A DNA stretch of 64,000 bases from Dryocosmus kuriphilus (lineage: Eukaryota; Arthropoda; Insecta; Hymenoptera; Cynipidae), in contig CM076189.1 of the NCBI GenBank assembly GCA_038277395.1, positions 86,355,421-86,419,420 on the forward strand. The letters run 5' to 3'. The first letter of the stretch is position 1. Each line of letters begins with the position of its first letter. A model generated the notes under the pieces. The model was given only the letters and a program-made list of their open reading frames with translations. It searched no databases and had not been told where the DNA came from. The position numbers and the translations under genes were made by a program. Positions 12,001-26,100 of the stretch are shown here, one piece after another.

Positions 12001-15000
12001 TAGATCGTATATTGAATAATTTTTCAATTACCCCTACGAACACTTGATGAAGGGCTGCTTGACACAGTTGGTGCTGTAAGGAGAAGTATAGAACTTTTAA
12101 AATGAAGTTACTTGCACATCCCAACCAGTTAATAAAAGGAACATATGTTGGTATAACATACGTTTGCTTTCAATTTTTTTTTCAATTTTTTCCAATTTAT
12201 AATAAATTCATTTTGTATTCTTTACTATACACGCTGAATACGTTTAGATCCTTTTAAATACTTTTAAATTACTTGGAGTGCTTGAGATCGCTTGAAACCC
12301 TACAACCTTTTAGACCCTATTCTAAATAATTTTTTAATTACCGATAGGAGTACTTGATAAAGGGTTGTTTGACACAGTTGGTGCTGTAAGAAGAAATATA
12401 AGAAATTACAGTGAAGCTACCCGACCAGCTACATGCACTTTCCAACCACTTATTAAAAGCAAGACATGTTTCTTAAAACACATGTTTTCTTTCAATTATT
12501 TTCAATTTATAATAAACTCATTTAGAACTATTTACTATCCGCATTGAATTCATTTAGATTCTTTTGAATAATTTTAAATTCCTTGGAGTGCTTGAAATCG
12601 CTTAAAATCTTAAAAACTTTTAGACTGTATTCTAAATAATTTTTCAATTACCATTAGGAGCACATGATAAGGGGTTGCTTAATACAGTTGGGTCTGTAAG
12701 AAGAAATATAAGAAATTTTTTGTGAAGCTAATTGCACTTTCCAGCTAGTTAATAAAAGCAACACATTTTCGTAAAGCATATGTTTTTTTTCAATTATTTT
12801 CAATTTATAGTAAACTCCTTTAGTATTATTTACTATCCACTTGAATTCATCTATATTCTTTTGAATAATTTGAAATTCCTTGGAGTGCTTGAAATCGCTT
12901 AAAATCTTAAAAACTCTTAGACTGCATTCTAAATAATTTTTGAGTTACCGTTAGGAGCACATGATAAAGGGTTGCTTGATACATTTGGGCCTGTAAGAAG
13001 AAATATAAGAAATATTTAGTGAACCTAATTGCACTTTCCAACTATTTAATAAAAGCAACACATGTTCGTAAAACATATGTTTCTTTAAAAATTATTTGCA
13101 ATTTATAATAAACTCCTTTAGTATTATTTACTATCCACATTGAATACATTTATATTCTTTTGAATAATTTTAAATTCCTTGGAGTGCTTGAAATCGCTTA
13201 AAATCTTAAAAACTCTTAGACTGCATTCTAGATAACTTTGAGTTACCGTTAGGAGCGCATGATAAAGAGTTGCTTGATACAGTTGGGCCTATAAGAAGAA
13301 ATATAAGAAATATTTAGTGAACCTAATTGCACTTTCCAACTATTTAATAATAAAAAAACACATGTTCGTAAAATATATGTTTGTTTTCAACTCTTTTCAA
13401 TTTATAATAAACTCATTTAGAACTATTTACTATCCTCATTGAATTCATTTAGATTCTTTTGAATAATTTTCAATTCCTTGGAGTGCCTGAAATCGCTTAA
13501 AATCTTAAAATCTTTTATACTGCATTCTAAATAATTTTTCAGTTACCGTTAGGAGCACATGATAAAGGGTTGCTTGAAAAATTTGGTTCTGTAAGAAGAA
13601 ATATAAGAAATTTTTAGTGAAGCTAGTTGCACTTTCCTACTTGTTAATAACAGTACCACTCGTTCTTAAGAAAATTGTTTTCTTTCAATTGCTTTGAATT
13701 TATATTATGCTCATTTTATATTCCTTTCAATCCATATTGAATTTATTTGATTTCCTTCATATTTCTGCGAATGCTTGTTGTTTGAAAATTTTAATGTTTC
13801 TCAAGAAGTTAAAGATATAAAGTCCCGACGTGCTGATAATGGAAATGTAATAATTTAAAATGAAGAAGATTTGAGCGTACTATATATCTTCCAGGTACAG
13901 TTTTACTTAATATAGAGTAAGCCTTAACTGCGTGACTATGTTTAGTTTCTGATCATATGAATAAATTTCGAGAAATAATCAACTCACAATTCGGTTTACA
14001 ACATCAGGACGTTTTTTGTATTTACAATTTCTTAATCGTATACAAGAAATTCCGAAAATGAGTTCTAATTTACAAATTTTATTTAGTGGCAACTTTGGAA
14101 GCGGAATTATTGGTCATTGGATTTGCTCACATTATAGTGGAGTACCAGGTAATATATATGATAGCATAAATCACAATTTTCTAGAACCACAGTATGAATT
14201 GTATTTGGGGAAATTATATCCGTGGAAACCAAAGGTTAAATTGGATTCAGTTCAAAAACAAATAAATTTGACAGATTGTGGTCTATATGAAATTGCATTT
14301 GCCACTTCAATATGCTTCGGTGATAAATCTGAGAAAACAATTTACGATGAATCCAAATTCAGAACTCGTAATGCAAAAATGCTTTCTGAAATCAAAATAG
14401 ATCAACTTCCGAAAAAAAAAATTATATATAGCAATACAAAAGATATGAAAAAGGAAAAAAAAACAGATGTTTAGCTGTATACTGGACCTGATATATAATT
14501 ATTAAAAGAAAAAGATAGGCTTTTAAGCACGTAACTTTGTATGGGCTTCAAAGCATTTAAATTTTGTTCAACGTGTAAATAGGACGCTAAACATAAAGGC
14601 TCTTAAGCTACATATTATTACAGCAAAAGTAATAATAAAACCAGAAATAAGAAAATGGTCAAAAATTAATCCAATGAGAATAAAATCAGCGAAGTAAAAT
14701 CAGCTAGATGAAATAAGCGAGAAAAAATAATATTATATAATTTAATAGCATCATTACTCACGTATTCCATTTTTTATTTCATGTATATAATTAATCATAA
14801 ATTATATAATACTATATTTGTGTTATTATTGTATATTCCTTTTGTGTTCTTCAGCATTTTTTAATGTCAACTTGGTTAAACGCTAACTAAATAAACGAGA
14901 TGAAAAATCAGCGAGATGAAATCAGCAAGATGAAATCAGCGAGACAAAATAATATTATGTAATTTAATAGCATTATTATTCAAGTATTCTATTTTTTATT

Positions 15001-18000
15001 TCATGTATATAACTAATCATAAATCATATACTACTATATTTGAGTTATTATTTTATATTCTTTTTGTGTTCTTCAGCATTTTTTAATGTCAACTTGGTTA
15101 AACCCTAACTAAATAAACGAGATGAAAAATCAGCGAGATGAAATCCGCGAGATGAAATCAGCGACACAAAATCAGGTAGATAAATTCAGCAAGATGAAAT
15201 CAGCGAGTTGAAGTCAGCGAAATAATCAGTGAGACAAAATAATATTATACAATTTAGTAGTAATATTATTTACATATATCATTTATTATTGTACGTATAT
15301 AATTAATCATAAATTATATAATACTGTATTCGTATTACTATTGTATATTCTTTTTGGTGTTCTTCAGCATTTTTTAATGCGAACTCGGTTAAACTCTAAA
15401 TAAATAAACGACATGAAAGATCAGCGAGATGAAATCAACCAGATGAAATCAGCGATCCAAAATCAGCGACATAAAATCAGCAAGATCAAATTATCGGGTT
15501 GAAATCACCGAAATAGTCAGTGAGACAAAATATTATTATAAATTTAGTAGTACTATAATACTATATTCTCATTTTTATTTTATATTCTTTTTGGTGTTCT
15601 TCAGCATTTCTTAATGTGAACTTTGTTAAACATTAACTAAATTTTTTTTTTTTTTTTTTTTTTTAGGGAGGAGGAAATGCATTACTGCACAGCGTGTGGG
15701 GATTCCATGTTAGACATCTCCACGCCCGGCGCAAAAGGGGTCGCACAAGTGAAATCCCTAGTGAGGAGGGAGGGGAGCTCTCCGATTAGACTTACCCACA
15801 AAAACTTCCTCCCTCTTGTTCTTGGCATTAATCCCCCAGGAACCCCTTTCGCATTACTTCAAGGGTTGCCGTTTCCTTCGCTGTCTCCAGTGTATCCTGC
15901 TTGCTTCATCTTTCTACGGTTTTCTTCTGGGTTTTAAGTGCGGGCGGTGTATTGCAAAATTTTGGCACTCTGTCGCATTGTGTCCCCCCTCGAGAATTCG
16001 TCGGCAGCATTTGCTCCGATCTTCTGGCTCACACTCTCGGGCAACATTTTCGATAGCATGGCAGCTGTAGCACCGGGCTTCCGCGCTGTGAGTCTTCGCA
16101 CGGCAGTTCACCCTCCCGAATTTAAGTCGGGCCGTCTTCTCCAGCATAGCAGCAACGGCCGCATCCAGATCGACAAAAGCTAGGATGCAGCCTGTGCTAT
16201 TCCGCTTAGTGAGGTTCACCTTACGCGTAGAACCAATCTGGGCTCCTAGGGCCGCCTTCACTGTTTCCTCCACGTCAGTAGCCTCCAGAGTCTCGACTGT
16301 GTCGAAGGACTACGATCTGAGCCCTTGGGTCGAGGTGTCATACACTGCCGTCTTGTCCAAGCGCCTCTAAGGTGGCCTCCCCAAAATGATGTCTCTCCTC
16401 CGCCTTGGCTCCTGCCTCAATAAGGACATCACCCTTCCTGGTCTGCCTGATCGCCCTGACTGTGACGCCACGGTCCTCAGGCTTGACCATCTTCTGGATG
16501 TCCTTCAGGACGTCCGCATACTTTATCGCTGAGGCTAGCGCGATGGTTACGGACTCCTTGCGGATTGTTTTCTTCCTTTTTCTGTGCAGCCACTTGTCTC
16601 TTTTGGGGCATAGTCTCTTCGTGGGACCACTTCCTCCTCAGGCTTCTTCTCCAACTTCGTCCGCTCCTTCTTGCTTCCCCTCCGGGTGACCTTAAACCAG
16701 TCGACACGTTCCTGGGTCCTGGTCTTTTTCAGGGCCTTTTCTGAACCCTAACTAAGCAAACAAGATGAAAATTCGGACAGATGAAATCAGCGAGATAAAA
16801 TCGGCAAGGTGAAACCAGCGACTTGAAATCAGCAAGAATAAAATCAGCGAGATAAAGTTAGCAAGATGAATATAATGAAAACATCGAAACAAAATCAGTG
16901 AGGTAATCAGCGAGACGAAAACTGAATCCATTTCAAATCAGACGAGTATAAGTAAACTTCAACTCGTAGAGTATGTTGATGAAAAAATATCCTACATTTA
17001 ACAGGAAATTAGGTGACACGTACTAAAAGAGGACAATAGACTTCATCCGAATATTGATAGATATTAAAATACCTTAATTCATTCAAAAATTACACATGTT
17101 TAAAAAAAATTTGCTTCTATTTTTTTTAGCACACCTCAGATACTTATAAGTTGGTAGAAAAAATTTATCTCAAAGAGCGGAAAATTACTTTTCGTCTAAT
17201 TTCCTCTGAAAAATAATATGTTTTTTCACCCTGAGATTTACGACTTGAAGTGTACCTACCTGTATGATTTAAAATGGATATGATCTAGTACCTGTATCAT
17301 TATTATAGATTCTTCGTGGCATTTTTTAACATTTTCTAGTTCGAACAGGAAACTCGGTTGTATCAGAATTAAATCAGCGCGATCAAAAGAATAATTAAAA
17401 GGCAATTTTAAATACCTACTGTATATAGTCCAGTGCACTTAGGAAAATTTTATAGGGGGATTAGGCCTCGCGGGGAATCGACTTTAAAAAAAAACGCGCC
17501 GTCAACTTTGCCTAAAAGTGGTGTGGAAAAGAGTCGAGAAAATGTTGATAAAAATAAAAAAACCCTACCTTGAAATTTCTTGAATTATCCATTTTACATT
17601 TTCATCAGAGAAGGTATTAGATTTATGTAAAATTTGACACCCCCCCCCCCCCCCCCCCCTCCCATTTATCATCAAATTTCCACGTTTTGAGACCTTCTGA
17701 GTGAGAAAAACCGGATTATACGTCGGTGTCTGTCTGTTGTTGTCGTTGTCGTTGTCGTCATCGGCGCCTCTTCCTACGATAACTTTCGAACGACTAATCG
17801 GATTCGACTGCGCATTGGCAGACTTCTATAAGACGTAAAAGGTAAGCACGGATTCGCTAACCAGCGGTTTTCGACGAACAGTTCTGATTTATCAATCAAA
17901 AACTGTTTTTACAAAAAAAAATTAATTTTCCAGATAAAATATGAGAGTTACAAAAAAAAAAGTGGAAGGATGTAAAATTATTCATCCTAAAAGAATCTAC

Positions 18001-19790
18001 AAATTTTGTCTGAACCATTTTTGGATAAAAAGCATGGTTTTTGTTTTAATCGAGAAAACGTTATTAAAAATAGAAACTGTGGCTTCTTGCCAAAATATTC
18101 AAGTTAAGAGAAAAGTGATAATAAGCAAAATTGCTCATCTCAGAAATATCTACTTTCGTATTAACTATTTTTTATTATAATGCACCGTTTTTCTTTTAAT
18201 CAAGAAAACTTTATTAAAAATCAAAAATTAAAATTTCCCCAAACTGTGCAAAATACGAAAAAAAATTGTAATATACAAAGCCTTTCGCATCAGAAAGATC
18301 TACAAATTTTTTATTAGCCATTTTTTGATGACCTAATCGTAGCTTAAAATACAATTTGCATTTTGATTTTTTGACACTTTCTCAAGATTACTATTTAAAT
18401 CATAATTCTAAGCCAATAAAATAGCTGAAAATACCATTTACATAAAGTAACGAAATATGTCAAGTAATAAAAACTACATTTCTTAGCGGTTTTGACTAAG
18501 CGGAATGTCAAAAATTACCATTTGAAGATCGTACTCTCCGGCGTTAGTTTTAAATAGTAAGGGTCAACTCGAAGACGAGTCAAAAAGTACCATTTAGAAA
18601 CAGTAAAATGCTATTTCAGCGAAAAAGCTTGGCTGAGATTTTGTCCAGAAAGTGCAAGCGGTTAAATAGATCAGTCGGTTAGTGCGTGCGTATTAGGTTT
18701 TAGGATGGTTAGGTCGGGGGTTCGAATCCCCAAGCGAGTGCCATTTTCCGAAGCGTTTGGGCGTGCGATTATATGTGTAAGAGACCGTGCACGTGATTGT
18801 GTAATTTGAAACATAAATTAAGTGCAGTGATTATATTAAAAACAATTTTTTTTGTAAATTTTTCGTTATATTACATTGTTAAAAACCGGTCGGATCCCGA
18901 CTATTTGCATCCGGGATGCGACCGTGTATAGCCTGGCCGGATTCCGGATACAAGCAGGGCAACCCGGCCGGGATTCGAAATTACGTTGTCAATTTTACCA
19001 TTTGAAGTAGTACTCTTTTATTCTGAATCGCTTTTTTTTTTCAGAAATAGTAAAAGCTGCTAAATGACTTTTCAGAGTTCAAATCAGCCATTTCAAGATA
19101 GCACTCTTTGCTCTGATTTCGAATTACATTGTGCCATTTACTTTTTTGCATGCATTCATGAAACGTATAAAAGTTGTCTTAATCAAAAAATACACTATTA
19201 TAAAGCTAATAAGAAATTTGTTAAAAGCTATTAAAAAATCTCTCCACTACTCAGGCGCATTCTCACCATGTTTTCTTACGCTTACCAGTCGATTAAAGTA
19301 TATCAAAAGTGTGACTTTCTTAATCCTTTACATAGCTTGTTTGAAAAATGCAATTTTTACATTCTCATCAGAGAATGTATTGGATTTATTTAAAATTTGA
19401 TCCCTCCAGTTTTGATCAAATCTCCACGTTTTGAAACCCCCTGAATGAGAAAAAACTGTTTTTACGACGGTGCCTCTGTATCTGTTGTCGTCGTTGTCGT
19501 CATCGTTGTCGTCGTCGTTCCGACTGTTAACGGGATAGCTTTTGAAAAAATCATAAGATTGGATTGCGCTTCGGCACACTTTTCTACAGACAAAAATAAA
19601 GGACGAGTTCGTTAACTACCAACATTCAACCCTTGTTTTGCACAATTCTGTAGAATTACATACTTGCCAGGCTGGTGTGGTTGCCAGCTTGGCGAGAAAA
19701 TTTGTTATAAAACATAAAGTATTGAATGCTTTTACTTAAAGGTTTTTTGAGAACTCATTGAAAGGTTTCCTTTGAAGGATAATGTACATA

Positions 19791-19854
<64 letters not shown>

Positions 19855-20062
19855 TTAATCTTAACTAGCGGTTATGGTCTTATCCATCAAGAATGGTTTT
19901 TAAAAAAAAATATAAAAGTCCATTTTCTCGGGTAAACTATGCTGGATACGAAAATTTTTTAATTCTATTACATTAATTATATTTTCTGGACAAAATATGA
20001 GACACACAAAAAAATATTAAGAAGTAAAATTATTTATTTACCGCATCCGAGCGCAATTTTTG

Positions 20063-20101
<39 letters not shown>

Positions 20102-23100
20102 TTTATAAGAATACTTGAACATTAAAAATAGACGACAGTATGTTATCGTTTAGACCCCCCCCCCCAACCTACACAGAATACTTATGTAATACTTGGATAG
20201 ACCCTAACAAATAATTGCAAATGTCATCAAAAAAGTTTATTTCATAATTAGAAGACAACAAAATTAATAAGTCTCTGTTTCGCTGAAACAATTTTCAATA
20301 TTTTGTACGAAAGATTGGATAAAAATGCTGATAAACTGTAACCTTGTAGGAAATTTCTCTTTCATAATTTGAATCCAAACGTTTTTTTTTAAATGAATAA
20401 ATTTTCATTTTCCTGTAATGTTTTTCAGAATTGTAAGAAAAAATTCAACAAGTATTCATATAAATTTTCGACGGTAAAGGAGAAGTATATTTCATGATTG
20501 AAATAGAAAAAAAATTTTTTAAATCGAATACCTTTCCATTTTGCTGAAATAATTTCCAAAAGGGTAGAGGAAAAATTCGACAAGAATTTGGACAAAATTC
20601 TAATTTTGTATGCAAATTATATTTAAAAGTGGGGTGGAACAAGTTCCGAGAAAAGTATTAATTTCCGATTCTGTGGGAGTAATTTTTAATACCGTCTGGG
20701 AAAAACTCGAGCAAAATTTCTAAAAAATTGCAATTTTTTAGAAAAAATATATTTCATAATTTCAATGAAAAAAGTTATGGAAGGAAGTGAATAGTTTTCA
20801 AATTCGTTGGAATAATTTCCAAAACTGTGTAATGGTACACCTCGTACTTAAGCACCTGCACAGAGGCAGCTTACCTATATGACGAAACGCATGTCGTGAC
20901 CCAGCGGCCAAGAGACACGTAGATGTCGCGCCGCAGTAATTACACACAAGCGATCACGCGAACTTACAAGATACGAGGCACGTCCAGAAAGTAGGAGTAC
21001 TCAATTTATGTAGGCTTCAAAAAAAATTTATTAAAACAAAGCCATAGTTGGTTACACTTGTACATATGTAAGTTCTTTTTCGACATAGTCACCATCCCTC
21101 TCCATGCAAGTGGTGAGCTGCGGAATCAATTTTTCGATGCCTGCCGCGAAGAAGTCTCACGCCAACTCTTTCGCCCACCTCTCCAGCTACCCCTTCCCCT
21201 CCTCGTCCGTTGAAAACTTGTTTCCACCTATCTGCACCTTCAAGGAAGTGAAGAGATGGAAATCTGAAGGGGCAGGTCAGGGGAATACGGGGGGTGGTTC
21301 AAAACATCCCACCCAAAAGGGTCCAGGAGTTGCTTCGTGGCGTTGGCCGTGTGAGGTTTGGCATTGTCATGCAGCAGGCAGACTCCCTTCGTCACCATGC
21401 CCCCTCCTTTTATTCTGAGTCGCCCTTTTCAATTTTTTGAGCGTCTCACAGTATCTTGCCGCGTTGATAGTCTCCACGTGAGGAAGATAGTCGATCAAAA
21501 TTTTGCCTTTATGGTCCCAAAACACGGATGCCATGATTTTTTTGGCTGAAATTGTGGTTTTGAAGTCCTTGGCGGAGGGTGACAAGGTGTGGCACCATTG
21601 TTGAGCCTGTCTCTTAGTTTCAGGCGTGTAGTGGGCAACCCAAGTTTCGTCTCCAGTAACAATAGAGCAGAGAAAATCATCGCCTTCGCGTTCGTAGCGC
21701 TCCAGATGACGACGCGAATGACGGCGCGAATTTCGCACTTGGCGGGAGATACGATCGACATTTTGCGCGAGAGATCCTACTGCGTCAATAGTTTTCAACA
21801 CACTAACCTCGGATTGGTCTCGTTTTGAAGGCGAGGGGTCAGGCTACGCGGCAGTGTTGCCAACATGTCGAAAAAGTATTCCCTACAGCTGTGAGAGTAC
21901 CAGTACACTTACTTTCTGGACGTGCCTCGTACAAGGAGCTCGAGCACATCAATCGACGGAGGTTCTCTCGGAGAGTCTGGTGTCCAAGGTGTGCTGTGAA
22001 GTATTAACTGTATCCAGTCTCTTTCAAGGAAATCAACTTTTGCCGTTGGAACTTCTTACTCGAGAAGTCGAGACCCATTTCCTTCTGGCAAAGGTGACTT
22101 CTCGAGGACCCGTGAGTAGATGGTAAGTGTAACTGGTAGGTTTTGTTTCGGGAACCGTTCTGCCTTGTCGATCGGAGTTAGTCCCCTGCATCAAGCTTAA
22201 TTCCGATCTCCAATCCTCCATCCTGTTCAAGGTGCACGTCTGTACTCCTACCTACCTTTAGATTCCTATATGGGGTTGGTTTTTAGAGGCCCAGCTCAAA
22301 GTTACGACATGTGATTTTTTTATGTGATTTTGATAGGTGATAAATGATCTGTGATTATTTTGAATGTGATGTCATATTAACACAAGTTTTCAATTGTTAA
22401 GTCGCTAATCGTATTTGTTAAATTCTTGAATATCCTGCGGTATGAAGGTATGGGTAAAAAGCTAGGTCAATAGAGTAAAATAGTATCTGAATTCCTTGGC
22501 CAGGTCCACGAATTCAAGGTGGCAGAAATTAAAATTCTTATATTATCTAAGAGGCTAAAATTGTCCAGATAAACATCTCTATTACTCTGGTAACCATTCA
22601 CCATTCATAAGCGATCATTCTGGACGATCTACTGTAAGGCTAGGGAACGGCCATCCTTACTATGAAATAGGTTAGATAAATATTGTTAGAAAACGTAATT
22701 TTGACGCCTGATAGAATAAGAAATTAAAACTATCGATAGGAAGAACACTGAGGTTTCATCTGCAGAGATACTGAAGACTTGGCTAGAATTAAGTAAAAAC
22801 TTTTAGTTTCGAAAATAATACGCGAGTAGACGTGCGCATGTGCACGATAGTAGAATCCCTACCTTCGCCACACATAGCTGATAGAGAATAGGGTTCACGG
22901 TACTATCAATAAATTTACGTGTTTTATTAATAAGGCATTCTACTTTCTTCATCCCTTGTGTCTATTTATTTTCAGCTTAGTTTTAATTAAGCTAAGAGTG
23001 AAAATTATATTAAAAGATAAAAAGAATCCTAGAACTGGAGAAAAGAATTCCACAAAAACTACAAAGCATTTCCAATTTCGTGCAAAGATTATATCTCATA

Positions 23101-26100
23101 ATTTAACTACAAAAATTGCCGCAAAAATGAAAAGTTTAGGAAAATGAGGGAAATGGCTAATTTTGTAGGAGAAGTGTGTTTCTTTATTTAAATGGGCAAA
23201 ATACAAGGATTTTTTTATTTTCAAAGTTTAAGAAGATGTGCGGAAGTCTTAGAAGTGTAGAAATTTATAAACTTAGCAAAATTGATACAAAGTTTTTTGT
23301 CTAGTTAAATTACCAAAATTTAATCGGTCATTCTAAAAAAAAATTACTAAATTCTTTATCTATTCAAATAATCAAATCTAATCAGACTACAAATTAAGGA
23401 ATTTCAAAAATCAAACTAATTTCTTTCGAAGCAGCTTTGAAGTTTAGTAAACTAGCAAACTTTGTACGTTTATCTAGTTAAATTAGCGGTTTTGATTGTG
23501 ATTAAAGAAATAAAAAATGAAAAATTTTGTTTTAATGTTGAAGCTTTTTAAGAAAAATTAACAAACAATTAGTAATTTTAATAGGTTTTTATATGAAATC
23601 TGGAAATTTTTAGAATTTTAGAATTAAAAACCTAGGGAGTTCTTAACCATGTTTTCTACTTAGTTAAATTAACAAAATGAGATATTACTAGCTTTTTCTG
23701 ATCCAAATTAAAAGATTACATAAAAAGATTTTAGAAAGAATAGAATTTTAACAAATTTTCGATGTTTGTTATTTAGAATAAGCAAATATATAAATGAACT
23801 AATTAATACAATACAAAAACACGAATAACTTCCAATTTTGTTGCAATAATCTACAAAAGTTTAGAGGAAAAATTAGCCGAAAATTTGGAAAAAATTTCAA
23901 TTTGTAAAAGAATTATGTTTCTAATTGGATTGGTACAAGTTCCGAGAATAGTATTAATTCTGAATTCCGTTGGAAGTATTTTAAAAATTCCCTAGGAAAG
24001 ATTCGAGAAAAATTTCTAAAAAAATGGAATTTTTCATAAAAAATATATTTCACAATTTAAATGGAAAAAATTCCGAAAAAGGTGAGTAGTATTCAATTTC
24101 GCTGGAGTAATTTCCAAATTTTATTTTAAAAATTCAACAAAAATTGGGAAGTATTTTTTATTAAATGCAAAAAATTATACCTTATAATTCAACTAGCAAA
24201 AACTCCGAAAAATATCAAAAATTGGAGAAAATGGGGAAAATGGCTAATTTTATAAGAAAAGTGTGTTTGATAATTTCAGTGGAAAATTTTCAGAGGAAAA
24301 AAAGAGTAAATTTCGATTTAATTGAAATAATTTCCAAAAGTGTAATCCAAAAATTTTTCGATTTTGTAGGAACTATACAAATTATGACAAATCATAATTC
24401 GGGATAATTATGTCAAGCGAGAATTCGGGAAAATGAAAACTAGGACAAACGGTAATTTCGGTAAAATAAAAAATGTGTCATAGAAATTCGAAGAGTAAAA
24501 ATAAAGTCAAATGATAATTCGGAATAACTGAAAGTACGACCAATGGAAACTCGGTAAAATATAGATTTTGAAATGTAGAAATTCTGAAAAATAAAAATTA
24601 CGTGAAACGATAACTTGGCAAAATGAAAACTGCGACAAATTTAAATTCGGTAAAATAAAAATTAGGCCAAATGGCATTCCATTAAACTGAAAATTAGGGG
24701 AAATAAAACTCAGGAATAATTATGCGCCTCGAAGAGAATTAGAAAATGAAAGAAAGTTCATGCAAAATCAACGGAATTTAAGAGAAATTTAGTGAATTAG
24801 TGTATTATAGTGGATCGCAGAAAATAAAAAATTTAAAAGAAACAAACATTACAATTGTTTGTCGTTTAAATATTTTATAAGTTTTTAGCCATACAGATCC
24901 GATTTAATTGCTGAAGCTACTGCTTTCAGTTTTTTAAAATATTTAATACTCATATTACACAATTTAATTTTTAAAACGTTAAAAATTTAATAATGGGTTT
25001 TTAATTGTATTTCTTGTGACACGTAAAATTTGAATGGTTACGTTTAAGAAGTAACATCTCAAAATAGAGGCTTCTAAGTAAACTAAATAAACTGTAATAA
25101 ATAATAATTACAATACTCTTTCGCACTTACATTTCAACTGAGAAAAAACACACGAGTGTAAGATATATAATATTATTAAAAATCTTCATTTTTTAAAACT
25201 GAGACTTTGATAAGATAATGAAATACAATTTTTTTAGGAATGACGTGTCTAGGTAAATGGCTGCTGTATATATACTGTCTTTTATTACCTTTACCTGACA
25301 ATGATGCTCTATTTACTCTTGAAAAGACAGTGTCAAGGACCGAAGATCGATTTTCTCAGATTTCAAAATTTTCCGTATTCGCTAGACATATTAGACACAG
25401 AACCGTCATAAAAACAGAATTATTAAGTATCAAGAAGTTTGTTAAAGATTGTGTAGTAAATGCGGTAAACACAAGAGTTAAAAATATTTTCCTCACTTTT
25501 TACGTTTCTGTTTTATAAATAAGAATTAAAAAAACCAAAAAAAATTTGTTTAAAAAAACTTCTATTGAATTATCTTTTCTCTGGTATGCACTTCATTTAC
25601 CCAAAAATTTATCCAATTTTTAATGAAACTTAGTCAGACTAACTGAATGAAAGACAACAATTTCTAAGTCTTTATTTATGAAGTTCATTAAATTTGTGTT
25701 GTCTGATCTGTCCTTTTTAAATAAATAAGGAGTTTAAAAGAATTGAAATAGCAAAATTTAATCGGCCTCTCAAGAGAAAATTAATAAGGTCTTTGGCTAT
25801 TCTAATAATGAAACTTAATGTGGCTAAATTTAAGTTGTTTTAAAAAGCAAAATAATTCCTTCAGGAGAAATTTTTGCAGTTTAGGGAACTAGAAAATTTT
25901 GTAAGTTTATCTAGTTAATTTATGTAAAAATCGAACTAATTTTCGTTTTGAACTGAACACCAAACTTACAAAATTGTTTCTAAATTTCGTAACTTTTTAA
26001 CAAGAAACTTTGAAGCCAAATTTAATTTGGGTAGCAAAAAAATAAACCTAAAATTTTTTCAACATTTTAGAATAAATTTATAAATTTTTAGGTATTTAGA

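Larger units (their letters stand above)
12010..13790 (-). repeat. Six-unit tandem array of about 300-bp exon-plus-intron units
   Basis: Exon starts are spaced 310, 310, 297, 298 and 300 bp. Each unit holds one 42-nt exon, an upstream block containing AATTGCACTTTCC and TTAATAAAAGCA, and a distal block with CCTTGGAGTGCTTGAAATCG. Intron and exon were copied together, so this is segmental tandem duplication that adds 14 codons in frame each time. Confidence 0.85.

Noticed and set aside
14690..16980. CRISPR-like array in the GATGAAATCAGC repeats
   Set aside because: Repeats are degenerate with no regular unique spacers, in a eukaryotic intron. Ordinary satellite.
17256..17438. Additional exon of the micro-exon gene
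   Set aside because: A TTTCCTGTTCGAACTAG acceptor exists, but the donors give phase 0 or 2, unlike all other junctions.
18660..18735. Functional tRNA gene
   Set aside because: The B box is perfect, but the acceptor stem does not pair and the D arm is poor. Called a SINE-like relic.
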